Assembly: GCF_023502425.1 (NCBI RefSeq)
Contig: NZ_JAMFMA010000001.1
Span: 930,001-994,000 of the forward strand
Source: Flagellimonas spongiicola
GTDB taxonomy: Bacteria; Bacteroidota; Bacteroidia; Flavobacteriales; Flavobacteriaceae
Reading direction: 5' to 3'
DNA length: 64,000 bases
In this document: positions 1 through 9,024 of the stretch, in pieces
Layout: each line of letters begins with the position of its first letter
Numbering within the stretch: position 1 is the stretch's first letter
Notes under the pieces: generated by a model
What the model saw: the letters and a program-made list of their open reading frames with translations, nothing else
The model's database searches: none
Told to the model about the DNA's origin: nothing
Position numbers and translations under genes: made by a program

Positions 1-789
1 TTGATTTCCCATCTCGCTTTGAATAAACTGGCAAAGATTCGGGAAATTTACTCTTCTGTAAATCAAAATAGCATTTTTGACAATTGCCCTTTTGTCATCA
101 AAAAAAAGCATGGTATAGAAGTCATTTCCATAAATCACTGGAATGTGGTCAAAAATTTTATCCGAGGTAAAAAAACGTTTGGAGAAAGCGAGAACTTGCG
201 CTGGCTAATACGCAAGTCCATTACCCCTCAGGAATTTGAAGAACTCAAAGGTGGTGACACGGATGTTATCGTTACCGTTTCCAATCTTTCCTTGAATCAG
301 GTAGAATACAAATCAATAAAGGATTGCACATACGAGGAGTTTTGCGATTGGATATGGATATCATCCAATTATACACCTTTTATGAGTTTGGCCAAACGTA
401 ATGGCTGCGAGTATGCCGATGGGGGATTGGGTACACTGGTACCCATTGAGGAAGCATTAAAGCGTGGGGCCACCGAAGTTGATGTGGTGGTGTTGCACAC
501 CGAAGTAAATTACCTTAATCGTATGCCCGTACGAAACCCTTTTGAATTGATTACAACTATTTTTAGTTATATGTTGGATCGCATTGAAAACCAAAATATT
601 AGAATAGGAAAGCTTGTGGCCAATCAAAAGGACGCTATTATAAACTTTTACTATACACCAACTGTTTTGACCACCAATTCATTGGTATTCAATAAAGAAC
701 GGATGACTTTATGGTGGAAACGTGGCTACTTATATGCCAAAAACAAAAATGAAGAAACCAGTCCTATTGACCCAGATCACATGGATTAG
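1..789 (+). CDS. Patatin-like phospholipase family protein, C-terminal part (5' truncated by window)
   Basis: The reading frame is open from the first base, so the true start and probably the GxSxG nucleophile motif lie upstream of the window. What remains is 262 residues. Near residue 139 the stretch YADGGLGTLVPIEEAL matches the DGG/A block that supplies the catalytic Asp of patatin-type Ser-Asp lipases, and it is followed by a beta-strand-rich TEVDVVVLH segment, as is usual. Family members hydrolyse acyl esters of lipids; the substrate here cannot be told. The neighbouring leftward gene ends 3 bp after this stop, so the two are convergent. The TTG at base 1 is not proposed as a genuine start. 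Confidence 0.7.
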   Translation: MISHLALNKLAKIREIYSSVNQNSIFDNCPFVIKKKHGIEVISINHWNVVKNFIRGKKTFGESENLRWLIRKSITPQEFEELKGGDTDVIVTVSNLSLNQVEYKSIKDCTYEEFCDWIWISSNYTPFMSLAKRNGCEYADGGLGTLVPIEEALKRGATEVDVVVLHTEVNYLNRMPVRNPFELITTIFSYMLDRIENQNIRIGKLVANQKDAIINFYYTPTVLTTNSLVFNKERMTLWWKRGYLYAKNKNEETSPIDPDHMD

Positions 790-792
790 GTG

Positions 793-1311
793 CTACCACA
801 ATTCACTAACCTCGTTTTTAATAAAGGCTAAGGCAGTAGAAGAAGGCGACTGTTTATCCATGGTTTGATTTAATATATCTTCCCTAAGCTTGTCTGGAGA
901 ATCCGTATCACTCATTCCAGCAGAACGAATCATTTGGATGGTTGCATTTTTAGCTGCTTTAATAATGTTCCAACATTCATCGGACATATAGATTTGCTGG
1001 GATAGGTTATGCTCAAATTCAGATTCAATTTGCTTGATCAGCAAGTTTTCATAGTCGCTTTTATTTTTGGTTTTAGGCGCAACTCGCACTACTAAACTGT
1101 TTATGGCTATACGTTCTAAAAACAAAACCATTCTTTCATAGGCTTGTAAGCGAACCGGAAGGGTGTCTTTCTGGGAATCCTTATGCAACAAGAAACGTCT
1201 TCTGCCGTCTTCGTTCCTAGTATGTAATCTAAAAAAGTAAAATGCTACAGCTCCTGTCACTACTGCGGGTAATAGGAAGCCAAATAGTTGGAAAATATCG
1301 TCTCCACTCAT
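793..1311 (-). CDS. Conserved flavobacterial membrane-anchored hypothetical protein
   Basis: The product is 172 aa with one N-terminal hydrophobic segment (about residues 8-27, FQLFGFLLPAVVTGAVAFYF). An Arg-rich stretch (RNEDGRRRF) follows, then a soluble, probably helical domain. It resembles small uncharacterised Bacteroidota proteins of the type now labelled DUF7935, but that label is from memory and no catalytic motif is visible. It is the last gene of a leftward run that begins with the DsrE-like gene, after an 89 bp gap from the OmpA-like gene. The function is unknown. Confidence 0.6.
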   Translation of the reverse strand: MSGDDIFQLFGFLLPAVVTGAVAFYFFRLHTRNEDGRRRFLLHKDSQKDTLPVRLQAYERMVLFLERIAINSLVVRVAPKTKNKSDYENLLIKQIESEFEHNLSQQIYMSDECWNIIKAAKNATIQMIRSAGMSDTDSPDKLREDILNQTMDKQSPSSTALAFIKNEVSELW

Positions 1312-1400
1312 GGGTTAGTTTGGTTTTTTGGATTTTATACCATCAAGAACGCAACTAAGCCCTAAAAAGTATGGGTGAGTTCCCTAAAAAGTATTGAAGT

Positions 1401-2174
1401 TTAGTTTGTGGCCTTGATATCAGTTTTCACTTTATCATAAAAAGCCTTGTAATCAGGTTGTAGGCTAACGGCGACACCTTCTTTAAAATTCCCGTCTTTT
1501 ACCGCGACATCAACTTTTTCAAGCGGCACAGACAGTGTACCTACTAGCTCTTTGGCCACAGCCGAAGCTTGATCATAGGTAATTGCAAATTCCCCTGTAA
1601 TATTCAAGCCATCTACCTTAGCTGATAAATTGGGGCTTGCCAAAAGGACTTTCGCAATTTGACTAACCCAAAGTTTACCTTCATCAGTCAATGCAGTACC
1701 TGTATCAGAACCAAACAATTTGGTAAGACTACCGCTTAAAATCACAGCGCCTTCTGAAACATTGGCATTGGCATTTTCACCCATGGTCTGTTTTATTCGA
1801 GTCAATAGCACGATGGACGTGGAGTCACCGGAAGCTATCATATCTGTTATTCCACTAAGTTGTTTTTCCTTACGTTCCAGTGCAGCTAATGTTTTGGTTA
1901 CATTCTCGCTGTTCTTTTTAGATAATTCTGAAAAGCTGCTGAGGTTTTTCAATAGCGTAGCGTTGGCATCACGTAAACCAACATTTTCACTTTCCAAGGC
2001 TTCCGCTTTGGCATTGGAAGAGGAAATATCACGTTTAGCTTCGGCCAATTCTTGTTGGACTTCGCCCAGCTGAGCTTCCAAATCATCGATTTGGGCAAAG
2101 AGTTCGCTCTTCTTTTGAGCCATACCAAGGGAGCAAATCAATACACTAAATAGAAAAAGTAATTGTTTTTTCAT
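1401..2174 (-). CDS. Exported coiled-coil protein with degenerate OmpA-like C-terminal domain
   Basis: The product is 257 aa. It has a signal peptide (about residues 1-19, ending GMAQ) and a long coiled coil (about 22-110) rich in Glu, Ala, Lys and Leu. A globular C-terminal part (about 130-250) follows. Its order of parts matches the OmpA protein at 9697-10569, including a shared pattern of leucines and a linker before the folded domain. However, the peptidoglycan-binding signature of that protein (EGHTDN followed by a downstream RRTRI) is missing: the equivalent region reads GLNITGEFAITYDQASAVAKEL. It is therefore probably a periplasmic paralogue that no longer binds diaminopimelate in the standard way. 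The upstream neighbour ends 36 bp before its start. Confidence 0.65.
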   Translation of the reverse strand: MKKQLLFLFSVLICSLGMAQKKSELFAQIDDLEAQLGEVQQELAEAKRDISSSNAKAEALESENVGLRDANATLLKNLSSFSELSKKNSENVTKTLAALERKEKQLSGITDMIASGDSTSIVLLTRIKQTMGENANANVSEGAVILSGSLTKLFGSDTGTALTDEGKLWVSQIAKVLLASPNLSAKVDGLNITGEFAITYDQASAVAKELVGTLSVPLEKVDVAVKDGNFKEGVAVSLQPDYKAFYDKVKTDIKATN

Positions 2175-2210
2175 AAGTAAGAATGTTGGTTAAATCTATC
2201 GAGGTCAAAA

Positions 2211-3785
2211 TTAGGATGTTTTTTCGGATATCCGACTTCCTCCTAGATAAACACAATCATAAAGTTCTTGCATATTGGTAAACGGCACTTCAGTTTTGGT
2301 ATATCCATAGACCGCTTCAAGATCACTACTTAAATAATCATCATCTACATTTACTTGAACATCATTCATGTTGAATTGACAAGGATGTTCGTAGCCTGCG
2401 GCATGGGTTATTTCCAAGAATTCCTTTCTAAAGGTTTTGAAGTATTGAGCCAATCTGTCGGATTTTAGCGGAATGTTGATACCGTTTTGAAGCCATTTAC
2501 TTTGGGTTGCCACACCAGCCGGACAGCGATTGGTATGACATATTTGTGCCTGAATGCACCCTATACTCATCATGGCCTCGCGTGCCACATTGATACAATC
2601 AACCCCCATAGCAAAAGCCATGGCCGCCTTTGCAGGAAATCCTAGCTTGCCACTTCCAATAAAAACAATACGTTCGGTCAATCCTCTTTCTTTAAATATT
2701 CTATAAACCGATGAAAAACCATAGACCCAAGGCAGGGAAACATGATCAGCAAAGCTTGGTGGGGCCGCCCCGGTACCGCCCTCGCCACCGTCAATGGTGA
2801 TGAAGTCCGGACCATGACCGTTCTTTTTCATTAAATCGGCCAATTCTTCCCATTGGTCCAGTTTGCCAATAGCGGCTTTTATTCCTACCGGCAATCCAGT
2901 TTCTTCTGCAATACTTTCAATGAGCTCAAGCAATTCTGAAATCGTATTGAAGGCCTTGTGCGTTGAAGGTGAAAGTACATCCTTACCTACTTCCACACCT
3001 CTGATTTCGGCAATTTGCTTCGTTATTTTAGCTCCAGGGAGTACACCTCCTTTGCCAGGTTTTGCACCTTGCGATAGTTTAATCTCGATGGCTTTGATAC
3101 AAGGGTTTTCATCAACAAGGATTTTCATTTTCTCCATTGAAAAATTTCCTTCTCTAGAGCGAACGCCAAAATAACCTGTACCGAAATGAAATACCACATC
3201 ACCGCCGGTTCTGTGATAGGGGGAAAGACCTCCTTCACCAGTATTATGGTAAGCATCGGACTTGCCCACGCCTCGGTTTAAGGATTCGATGGCCTTGGCA
3301 GACAATGAGCCAAAACTCATGGCGGAAACGTTAATAACGGAAGCAGGTCGGTAAGGTTTTCTTCTTTTATTATAAGCTCCGATAACCTTTGCACATGGTA
3401 AAAAGTAAGGGTCATTACTATTAGGATGATTGGCAGGGACTTGATAACCAATCATAGCATTTTTCACAAAGATGTGCTGATGCGCATAAATGTCACGATC
3501 AGTTCCAAATCCTTCATAGTTGTTCTCTTTCTTGGCTGAAGCATAGATCCAACCACGCTCAATACGATTAAAAGGTAGTTCTTCTCTGTTATTGGCTACG
3601 AAATATTGCCGCATTTCCGGGCCAATACTTTCCAGCCAATATCTTAAATGCCCAATAATGGGGAAGTTATGGCTAATGGTATGGGCTTTTTGGAAGAAAA
3701 TATCCCTTATTGCAACAAGACCCAACAAAACTAGTATCCAGGTCCACCAAGGTGTTTCCGCCAAAAAATCCATTACCATATCCAT
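2211..3785 (-). CDS. Membrane-anchored FMN-binding glutamate synthase-domain protein
   Basis: The product is 524 aa. One transmembrane helix (about residues 13-28, WWTWILVLLGLVAIRD) precedes a full Glu_synthase domain (about 80-510). The flavin-barrel signatures are clear: INVSAMSFGSLS, the TGEGGLSPYH block, KLSQGAKPGKGG, DGGEGGTGAAP and a C-terminal Cys cluster (CIQAQICHTNRCPAG) of the kind that holds a 3Fe-4S centre in GltB. It lacks the glutamine amidotransferase domain of classical GltB, and no gltD partner is nearby, so it should not make glutamate from glutamine by itself. The gene starts 1 bp after the stop of the M20D amidohydrolase, which implies co-transcription. The electron donor and substrate are unknown. 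Confidence 0.85.
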   Translation of the reverse strand: MDMVMDFLAETPWWTWILVLLGLVAIRDIFFQKAHTISHNFPIIGHLRYWLESIGPEMRQYFVANNREELPFNRIERGWIYASAKKENNYEGFGTDRDIYAHQHIFVKNAMIGYQVPANHPNSNDPYFLPCAKVIGAYNKRRKPYRPASVINVSAMSFGSLSAKAIESLNRGVGKSDAYHNTGEGGLSPYHRTGGDVVFHFGTGYFGVRSREGNFSMEKMKILVDENPCIKAIEIKLSQGAKPGKGGVLPGAKITKQIAEIRGVEVGKDVLSPSTHKAFNTISELLELIESIAEETGLPVGIKAAIGKLDQWEELADLMKKNGHGPDFITIDGGEGGTGAAPPSFADHVSLPWVYGFSSVYRIFKERGLTERIVFIGSGKLGFPAKAAMAFAMGVDCINVAREAMMSIGCIQAQICHTNRCPAGVATQSKWLQNGINIPLKSDRLAQYFKTFRKEFLEITHAAGYEHPCQFNMNDVQVNVDDDYLSSDLEAVYGYTKTEVPFTNMQELYDCVYLGGSRISEKTS

Positions 3786-3786
3786 A

Positions 3787-5061
3787 TTACATATTTAAAT
3801 AGTCCAGTGTCAATTCGGTCATAGCCTTCACACCTAATTGCATTCCGGCGTCATCAATTAGAAAATCCGGTGTGTGATGAGGATAGGACTCGGTATTTCC
3901 GGGTGTCATTCCCCCTAGGAAAAAGAAAAAACCAGGAACATCTCTTTGATAGTATGAAAAATCCTCTGCACCGGTAATCGCCTTTTGTGCAATTACGTTT
4001 TTATCTCCAGCCACACGGCCTAATGTTGGTAACATTTGACGTGCCAACTCAGGGACATTGAAGGTGATGTCGGTTGCATCTTTAATTTCACATGTTGCTT
4101 CACCACCATAGGCTTTTGCAATATCTGCTACCATTTCCTTCATTCTTTTATTGATATGATCCTTCATGTCATAATCCAAGGTGCGGATAGTTCCTAACAT
4201 TTCAGCTGATTCAGGAATGATGTTGAATCGCACACCACTTTTAATTTTACCTACAGTGATTACTGCTGCTTCATTAGTTAAATTGGCTTCACGACTGATG
4301 ATGGTCTGTAATCCATCAATGATTTTGGCACTGATTAAAATTGGGTCAACACCACTCCAAGGTTGTGAGCCATGACTTTGCTTTCCTTTCACTTTTATGG
4401 TAAAGCTTTGTGCAGCAGCCATTGTGCCTCCAATCTTGTAGCGAATGGTTCCTACCGGAGTTTGCGAATTGATGTGAAGTCCAAAAATGGCATCTACATC
4501 AGGATTTTTCAGCACACCTTCCTTAACCATCATCAATGCACCACCTTCTTCCCCAGGAGGTGCTCCTTCCTCGGCAGGTTGGAAAATAAATTTGACCGTT
4601 CCTTTTATTTTATCCTTGTTATTGGCTAGGATTTCAGCAACGCCCATTAATATTGCTGTATGTGTATCATGTCCGCAGGCGTGCATTACCCCAACTTTTT
4701 CACCAAGAAACTCTGAAGTAACTGTCGATTTAAATGGTAGGTCATTACGCTCTGTAACAGGCAAAGCGTCAATGTCTGCTCTAAGCGCAACTACCTTACC
4801 TGGCTGGTCTCCTTTTAAAACACCAACTACCCCGGTATGGGCTACGCCAGTGGTAACCTCAATACCCAAGGATTTTAAGTGGGTCGCTATTTTTTCTGCT
4901 GTTTTGAATTCGCGGTTACTTAGTTCAGGATTTTGGTGAATGTCATGGCGCCATTCTATAACTTTTGATTCAATTGCAGCATAATCTTTTTCCAAATTTG
5001 GACCCTGGGCCCAAATGGTTATTGTTGTCAGAAACAACAATAGGGTGTTCATTTTTCGCAT
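3787..5061 (-). CDS. Exported M20D-family amidohydrolase (amino-acid amide/N-acyl amino acid hydrolase)
   Basis: The product is 424 aa with a signal peptide (about residues 1-19, ending WAQG). The M20D fold is supported by WRHDIHQNPELSN, the metal-ligand block HACGHDTH, the catalytic EEG in FQPAEEGAPPGEEGG, and the C-terminal PHHTPDF metal-binding segment. Relatives hydrolyse hippurate, IAA-amino acids or N-acetylated amino acids; the export signal points to periplasmic scavenging of acylated amino acids. It sits between the DsrE-like gene (10 bp gap) and the FMN glutamate-synthase-domain gene (1 bp gap). An in-frame second Met (residue 4) is an equally possible start. Confidence 0.88.
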   Translation of the reverse strand: MRKMNTLLLFLTTITIWAQGPNLEKDYAAIESKVIEWRHDIHQNPELSNREFKTAEKIATHLKSLGIEVTTGVAHTGVVGVLKGDQPGKVVALRADIDALPVTERNDLPFKSTVTSEFLGEKVGVMHACGHDTHTAILMGVAEILANNKDKIKGTVKFIFQPAEEGAPPGEEGGALMMVKEGVLKNPDVDAIFGLHINSQTPVGTIRYKIGGTMAAAQSFTIKVKGKQSHGSQPWSGVDPILISAKIIDGLQTIISREANLTNEAAVITVGKIKSGVRFNIIPESAEMLGTIRTLDYDMKDHINKRMKEMVADIAKAYGGEATCEIKDATDITFNVPELARQMLPTLGRVAGDKNVIAQKAITGAEDFSYYQRDVPGFFFFLGGMTPGNTESYPHHTPDFLIDDAGMQLGVKAMTELTLDYLNM

Positions 5062-5071
5062 ATAGTCAGTA

Positions 5072-5611
5072 TTAAAATTTTATAAGTTGATAGCCTTGTT
5101 GTTGCAATTGTAAAATTGCTGTCAGAGCAGATAATGCTATTTGTGATCCTGGAATTAAATCTTCTTTGGGAAACCCTCTTGAATTGGAAGACTGGCCACA
5201 TAAAATTACCTGGACATCAGCTTCAAGTAGTGATTCAATCAATTGCTTATTTGGATTGTTTACACCATATCGTTTCATATAGGCCGTGTTATGAATAATA
5301 TCTTTTGATGCCTTATTGTGGACTACAAGTGCCACTTTCAGCTGGGAAGCAGGTACGCCAGCTTGGGCGTGCATATTTAAAAAACGGGCAGCCGTTTCAA
5401 TTGAACGGTTGATTTCTTCATGCGATTCCGGACTGTTGTAAATATCAAACACAACCTTGAACTCGTTGGTTGTATTGGTTTTAAAATCAGGATTTTCTAC
5501 TTTCCAAACCTGGCCAAAATCTGAGATTACAGGACCCGCTTTTTTCTCTTGTGAACTTAAGGTCAAGCTTATTAAACAGCATATCAATAAGCTAAAGGGA
5601 TAATATTTCAT
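5072..5611 (-). CDS. Exported DsrE-like protein
   Basis: The product is 179 aa with an N-terminal signal peptide (about residues 1-20, ending LSSQ) and a DsrE/DsrF-like alpha/beta domain (about 50-179). Signs of the fold are VVFDIYNSPES, VALVVHNKAS and ADVQVILCGQS. The single Cys in VILCGQ is at the position used for sulfur relay in related proteins. Most DsrE proteins are cytoplasmic, whereas this one is predicted to be exported, a form common in Bacteroidota. It is the first gene of the leftward M20D/FMN-protein group. The role is unknown; sulfur transfer is only inferred. Confidence 0.75.
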   Translation of the reverse strand: MKYYPFSLLICCLISLTLSSQEKKAGPVISDFGQVWKVENPDFKTNTTNEFKVVFDIYNSPESHEEINRSIETAARFLNMHAQAGVPASQLKVALVVHNKASKDIIHNTAYMKRYGVNNPNKQLIESLLEADVQVILCGQSSNSRGFPKEDLIPGSQIALSALTAILQLQQQGYQLIKF

Positions 5612-5741
5612 GCTTAAAACAATTCAGCATTAAATATATCAAATTCGATAGGAATTACACTGTTTATAAGTATTGAAAGGATGATTTTAGCATGATGCCA
5701 TTATTGGCTATTTTCACCTTTACTTTTAAAACTACTAGGAG

Positions 5742-8066
5742 TTGGAGAATTTTTTGGAAGAACTGAATGATGCGCAACGTGCTCCGGTCTTGCATAAAGA
5801 CGGTCCATTGATGGTGATAGCAGGAGCAGGTTCTGGTAAAACCAGGGTACTTACCTTTCGAATTGCACATTTGATGGGTCAAGGTGTGGATGCCTTCAAT
5901 ATATTGGCGTTGACCTTTACCAACAAGGCGGCAAGGGAGATGAAAAAGCGTATTGCAACTATTGCCGGTAGTTCAGAAACGAAGAATTTGTGGATGGGTA
6001 CTTTCCATTCCGTTTTTGCGAAGTTGCTCCGATACGATGGTGACAAACTCGGATATCCCAGCAATTTCACTATATACGACACACAGGATTCCCAGCGGTT
6101 GATTGCTTCCATAATCAAGGAAATGGGATTGGACAAGGACATCTACAAATACAAGCAGATTCAAAATCGAATTTCGTCCTATAAAAACAGTTTGATTACG
6201 GTCAAGGCCTATTTCCAAAACCCCGAACTGATGGAGGCGGATGCGATGTCCAAAAGGCCACGTTTGGGAGAAATTTACCAAAATTATGTAGATCGATGCT
6301 TTAAAGCAGGGGCTATGGATTTTGATGATCTTTTGCTTCGGACCAATGAATTGCTTACACGATTTCCGGAGGTATTGATGAAGTATCAAGATAGATTCCG
6401 GTATATATTGGTAGATGAGTATCAGGATACCAACCATTCTCAATATCTAATCGTAAAAGCACTCTCGGACCGGTATCAAAATATTTGTGTGGTGGGTGAT
6501 GATGCGCAAAGTATTTACTCCTTCCGTGGTGCCAACATTAGCAATATCTTAAATTTCCAAAAGGATTATGATGATGTTGCTGTTTATAGATTGGAGCAAA
6601 ACTATAGGTCAACAAAGAATATAGTCAATGCGGCCAATTCCATAATTGCCAAGAATAAAAATCAGTTGGAGAAGGTGGTGTGGACTTCCAACGATGAAGG
6701 TAATAAAATTAAAATCCATAGAAGTGTAACCGATGCCGAAGAGGGTAGATATGTAGCGGGTTCCATTTTCGAAAATAAGATGCAATTGCAGCTTCAAAAT
6801 GGGGAGTTTGCAGTACTATATCGTACCAATTCGCAATCCAGGGCAATTGAAGATGCTTTGCGAAAAAGAGATATCCCTTACCGTATTTACGGTGGACTTT
6901 CATTTTATCAACGTAAGGAAATCAAGGATGTCTTGGCATATCTGCGTTTAATTGTGAACCCTAAAGATGAAGAAGCGCTTAAAAGGGTCATAAATTTTCC
7001 GGCACGCGGCATCGGACAAACCACAGTTGATAAGCTAACAGTGGCCGCAAATCACTATGGCCGGTCCATTTTTGAGGTTATGGAGCACCTTAAAAAATTG
7101 GAACTGAATATCAATGCTGGAACCAAACGAAAACTGGAAGATTTTGTAACCATGATCAAAAGTTTCCAGATCATGAATGAAGGCACTGATGCTTTTACCT
7201 TGGCAGAGCATGTTTCCAAAAAAACAGGGCTACTTCTTGAATTCAAGAAAGATGGTACTCCGGAAGGAATTGCGCGTATGGAGAATATTGAGGAATTGCT
7301 TAATGGTGTCAAGGATTTTGTAGAAGGACAAAAAGAGTTGGTGGATGCAACTGGAAGCCTAACCGAATTTTTGGAAGATGTAGCATTGGCCACGGATATG
7401 GATGCGGACACCGGCGATGATGACAGGGTAGCTTTAATGACCATTCATCTGGCCAAAGGATTGGAATTCCCATATGTCTACATTGTTGGTATGGAAGAGG
7501 ATTTGTTTCCGTCTGCCATGAGTATGAACACACGTAGCGAATTGGAAGAAGAACGAAGACTCTTTTACGTAGCCCTCACACGTGCAGAAAAACAGGCTTT
7601 TCTTACGTACACCCAAAATCGCTACCGTTGGGGTAAGTTGATTGATGCGGAACCAAGTCGTTTTTTAGAGGAAATTGAAGAACAGTATGTTGAGAATCTC
7701 ACACCTGTTAGTGACGGCTACCGATTCAAATCGATGATCAATGCTGATATTTTTGGGGAAGTGGACAAGAGTAAGTTACGGCAAGTAAAGCCACAAAATG
7801 GAACACCCCCAAGTGTTAAGAAACCCAATGAAAATCAATTGCGTAAACTTCGCAAGCTAAAACCTGGAATTTCCTCAACCACCACTAACACCATGGATCC
7901 AAATCTGGTGGAAGGTTGTACGGTGAATCACACACGCTTTGGAAGAGGCAAAGTTTTAAAGATTGAAGGAGTGGGTAACGATAAGAAAGCGGAAATCCAA
8001 TTTGAACGGGGTGATATCAAGAAGTTACTTTTACGCTTCGCTAAATTGGAGGTCATTGATGGCTAA
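5742..8066 (+). CDS. uvrD: ATP-dependent 3'-5' DNA helicase, UvrD/PcrA type
   Basis: The product is 774 aa, an SF1A helicase used in nucleotide excision and mismatch repair. Motifs run in order: Q motif LNDAQRAPV, Walker A AGAGSGKT, Ia TFTNKAAREM, Walker B DEYQDTN, III GDDAQSIYSFRGA, IV QNYRSTKNI, V TIHLAKGLEFPYVY and VI RRLFYVALTRA. The last 60 residues (about 715-772) form a Tudor-like PcrA C-terminal domain (GCTVNHTRFGRGKV to LLLRFAKL), which in relatives contacts RNA polymerase. The start is TTG at 5742 because MENFLEELNDAQ lines up with family N-termini. An AGGAG directly abuts it, and a TTG four codons later would have better spacing. No promoter match was found in the 130 bp upstream. 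Confidence 0.95.
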   Translation: MENFLEELNDAQRAPVLHKDGPLMVIAGAGSGKTRVLTFRIAHLMGQGVDAFNILALTFTNKAAREMKKRIATIAGSSETKNLWMGTFHSVFAKLLRYDGDKLGYPSNFTIYDTQDSQRLIASIIKEMGLDKDIYKYKQIQNRISSYKNSLITVKAYFQNPELMEADAMSKRPRLGEIYQNYVDRCFKAGAMDFDDLLLRTNELLTRFPEVLMKYQDRFRYILVDEYQDTNHSQYLIVKALSDRYQNICVVGDDAQSIYSFRGANISNILNFQKDYDDVAVYRLEQNYRSTKNIVNAANSIIAKNKNQLEKVVWTSNDEGNKIKIHRSVTDAEEGRYVAGSIFENKMQLQLQNGEFAVLYRTNSQSRAIEDALRKRDIPYRIYGGLSFYQRKEIKDVLAYLRLIVNPKDEEALKRVINFPARGIGQTTVDKLTVAANHYGRSIFEVMEHLKKLELNINAGTKRKLEDFVTMIKSFQIMNEGTDAFTLAEHVSKKTGLLLEFKKDGTPEGIARMENIEELLNGVKDFVEGQKELVDATGSLTEFLEDVALATDMDADTGDDDRVALMTIHLAKGLEFPYVYIVGMEEDLFPSAMSMNTRSELEEERRLFYVALTRAEKQAFLTYTQNRYRWGKLIDAEPSRFLEEIEEQYVENLTPVSDGYRFKSMINADIFGEVDKSKLRQVKPQNGTPPSVKKPNENQLRKLRKLKPGISSTTTNTMDPNLVEGCTVNHTRFGRGKVLKIEGVGNDKKAEIQFERGDIKKLLLRFAKLEVIDG

Positions 8067-8114
8067 CCAAAGCATTAAATTGGACATCTTCAAACATCCT
8101 TAGCGTAATAACGT

Positions 8115-8876
8115 TTAATGCAAATCAGCCAATGATTGAGCTTCAACATATTGACTATCATGTAGATTGTGTTTAAGTTCCAACGGATGGTATTTTGTGG
8201 AATTCGCTTTGACTTCAGGAATGATTATTAAAGAACCATCCATTTCAATATTGAAATCCTGAGCGGATTTTATTGAATTTTTGTGGTCAGGGAAAATAGC
8301 TTTTTGCTCCAATTGCCCACTGTTCAAGCTATAGGCGTCCAATCTGTAGAGATTGGATTTTCCATTTGTGCCATGCAACAGATAGGAGCGTTTATTATTG
8401 CTGACTATACTATGAATTTCATGAAAATAAAGTGGTTTACCGTATAATGAAGTAGGAATTACTTTTTTATTTTTTTGATACAGCGCAATATTTTTAATTC
8501 TGGGGAAAGCACCCTCTAATCCGGTATCCCAAGAAAATACGGCAATTTTGGCATCATCGGAAATGGACATGCTAAATTGATGCGAGTTTGAATCGTAAGC
8601 GGTATACACCTCACGCAAAAGCTTTTGGGAATTGATGCGTTCCACCGCTTTTCGGAGTTCCTCATTGATAAGCATCGCTAAATCTGAATACGCTGAATCG
8701 CTCTTATCAAGATCTTGTAATGCCAATAGGTGGAAATCCATAAAAGATACCAATGCACTCCCATTTGCAAATTGATTTGGAACTTTATGTTTTTCCGAAA
8801 TTTTTGGGTTGCCACAGTTGCTTGCCAAAAAAGCAATCAAAAAAACAAGGATTAAGTAATATTTAGATGAATTCAT
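8115..8876 (-). CDS. Hypothetical lipoprotein
   Basis: The product is 253 aa with a type II signal peptide whose lipobox is LASNC (Cys about residue 21), so it should be a lipid-anchored envelope protein. The mature part has alternating beta-strand-like segments (AVFSWDTGLEGAFP, RSYLLHGTNGKSNLYRLDAYSL) suggestive of a beta-propeller or beta-sandwich, with no catalytic motif that I recognise. It converges on the helicase gene and diverges from the threonylcarbamoyl-AMP synthase-like gene. The function is unknown. Confidence 0.65.
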   Translation of the reverse strand: MNSSKYYLILVFLIAFLASNCGNPKISEKHKVPNQFANGSALVSFMDFHLLALQDLDKSDSAYSDLAMLINEELRKAVERINSQKLLREVYTAYDSNSHQFSMSISDDAKIAVFSWDTGLEGAFPRIKNIALYQKNKKVIPTSLYGKPLYFHEIHSIVSNNKRSYLLHGTNGKSNLYRLDAYSLNSGQLEQKAIFPDHKNSIKSAQDFNIEMDGSLIIIPEVKANSTKYHPLELKHNLHDSQYVEAQSLADLH

Positions 8877-8962
8877 CAGTATGGGTTTTTAGGTTGAACA
8901 GGGTAAAAATGAGTGTTTTACCATTTGAATCACGCCCTAAATTGATGGATAGCCCATATGAA

Positions 8963-8993
8963 TTGACGAAAGCTACTTTTGACCCTATCTTTG
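8963..8993 (+). promoter_or_regulatory. Predicted Bacteroidota-type promoter for the YrdC/YciO-family gene
   Basis: TTG at 8963-8965 is followed after exactly 20 bases by TATCTTTG at 8986-8993, which matches the Bacteroidota consensus TTG (-33) and TAnnTTTG (-7). A start near 8997 would give a leader of about 28 nt before the ATG at 9025. A second -7-like match (TACTTTTG, 8974-8981) has no TTG at a suitable distance. Confidence 0.6.
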
Positions 8994-9024
8994 TGAAAAG
9001 ATGTGAATTAAAAGCAGCAGGAAA

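Noticed and set aside
1720-2073. A 117-codon plus-strand ORF opposite the OmpA-like gene.
   Set aside because: It is antisense to a protein with a clear signal peptide and coiled coil, with no independent evidence.
4487-4939. A 150-codon plus-strand ORF inside the M20D gene.
   Set aside because: It is antisense to a clear M20D enzyme and shows no family motif; it is a shadow of the minus-strand gene.
7055-7444. A 129-codon minus-strand ORF inside the helicase gene.
   Set aside because: It is antisense to conserved helicase sequence and Ser/Leu-rich in the manner of shadow frames.
8072-8121. GCATTAAA/TTTAATGC inverted repeat after the helicase gene, considered as a terminator.
   Set aside because: The loop is 34 bases, the stem is AT-rich and no T run follows.
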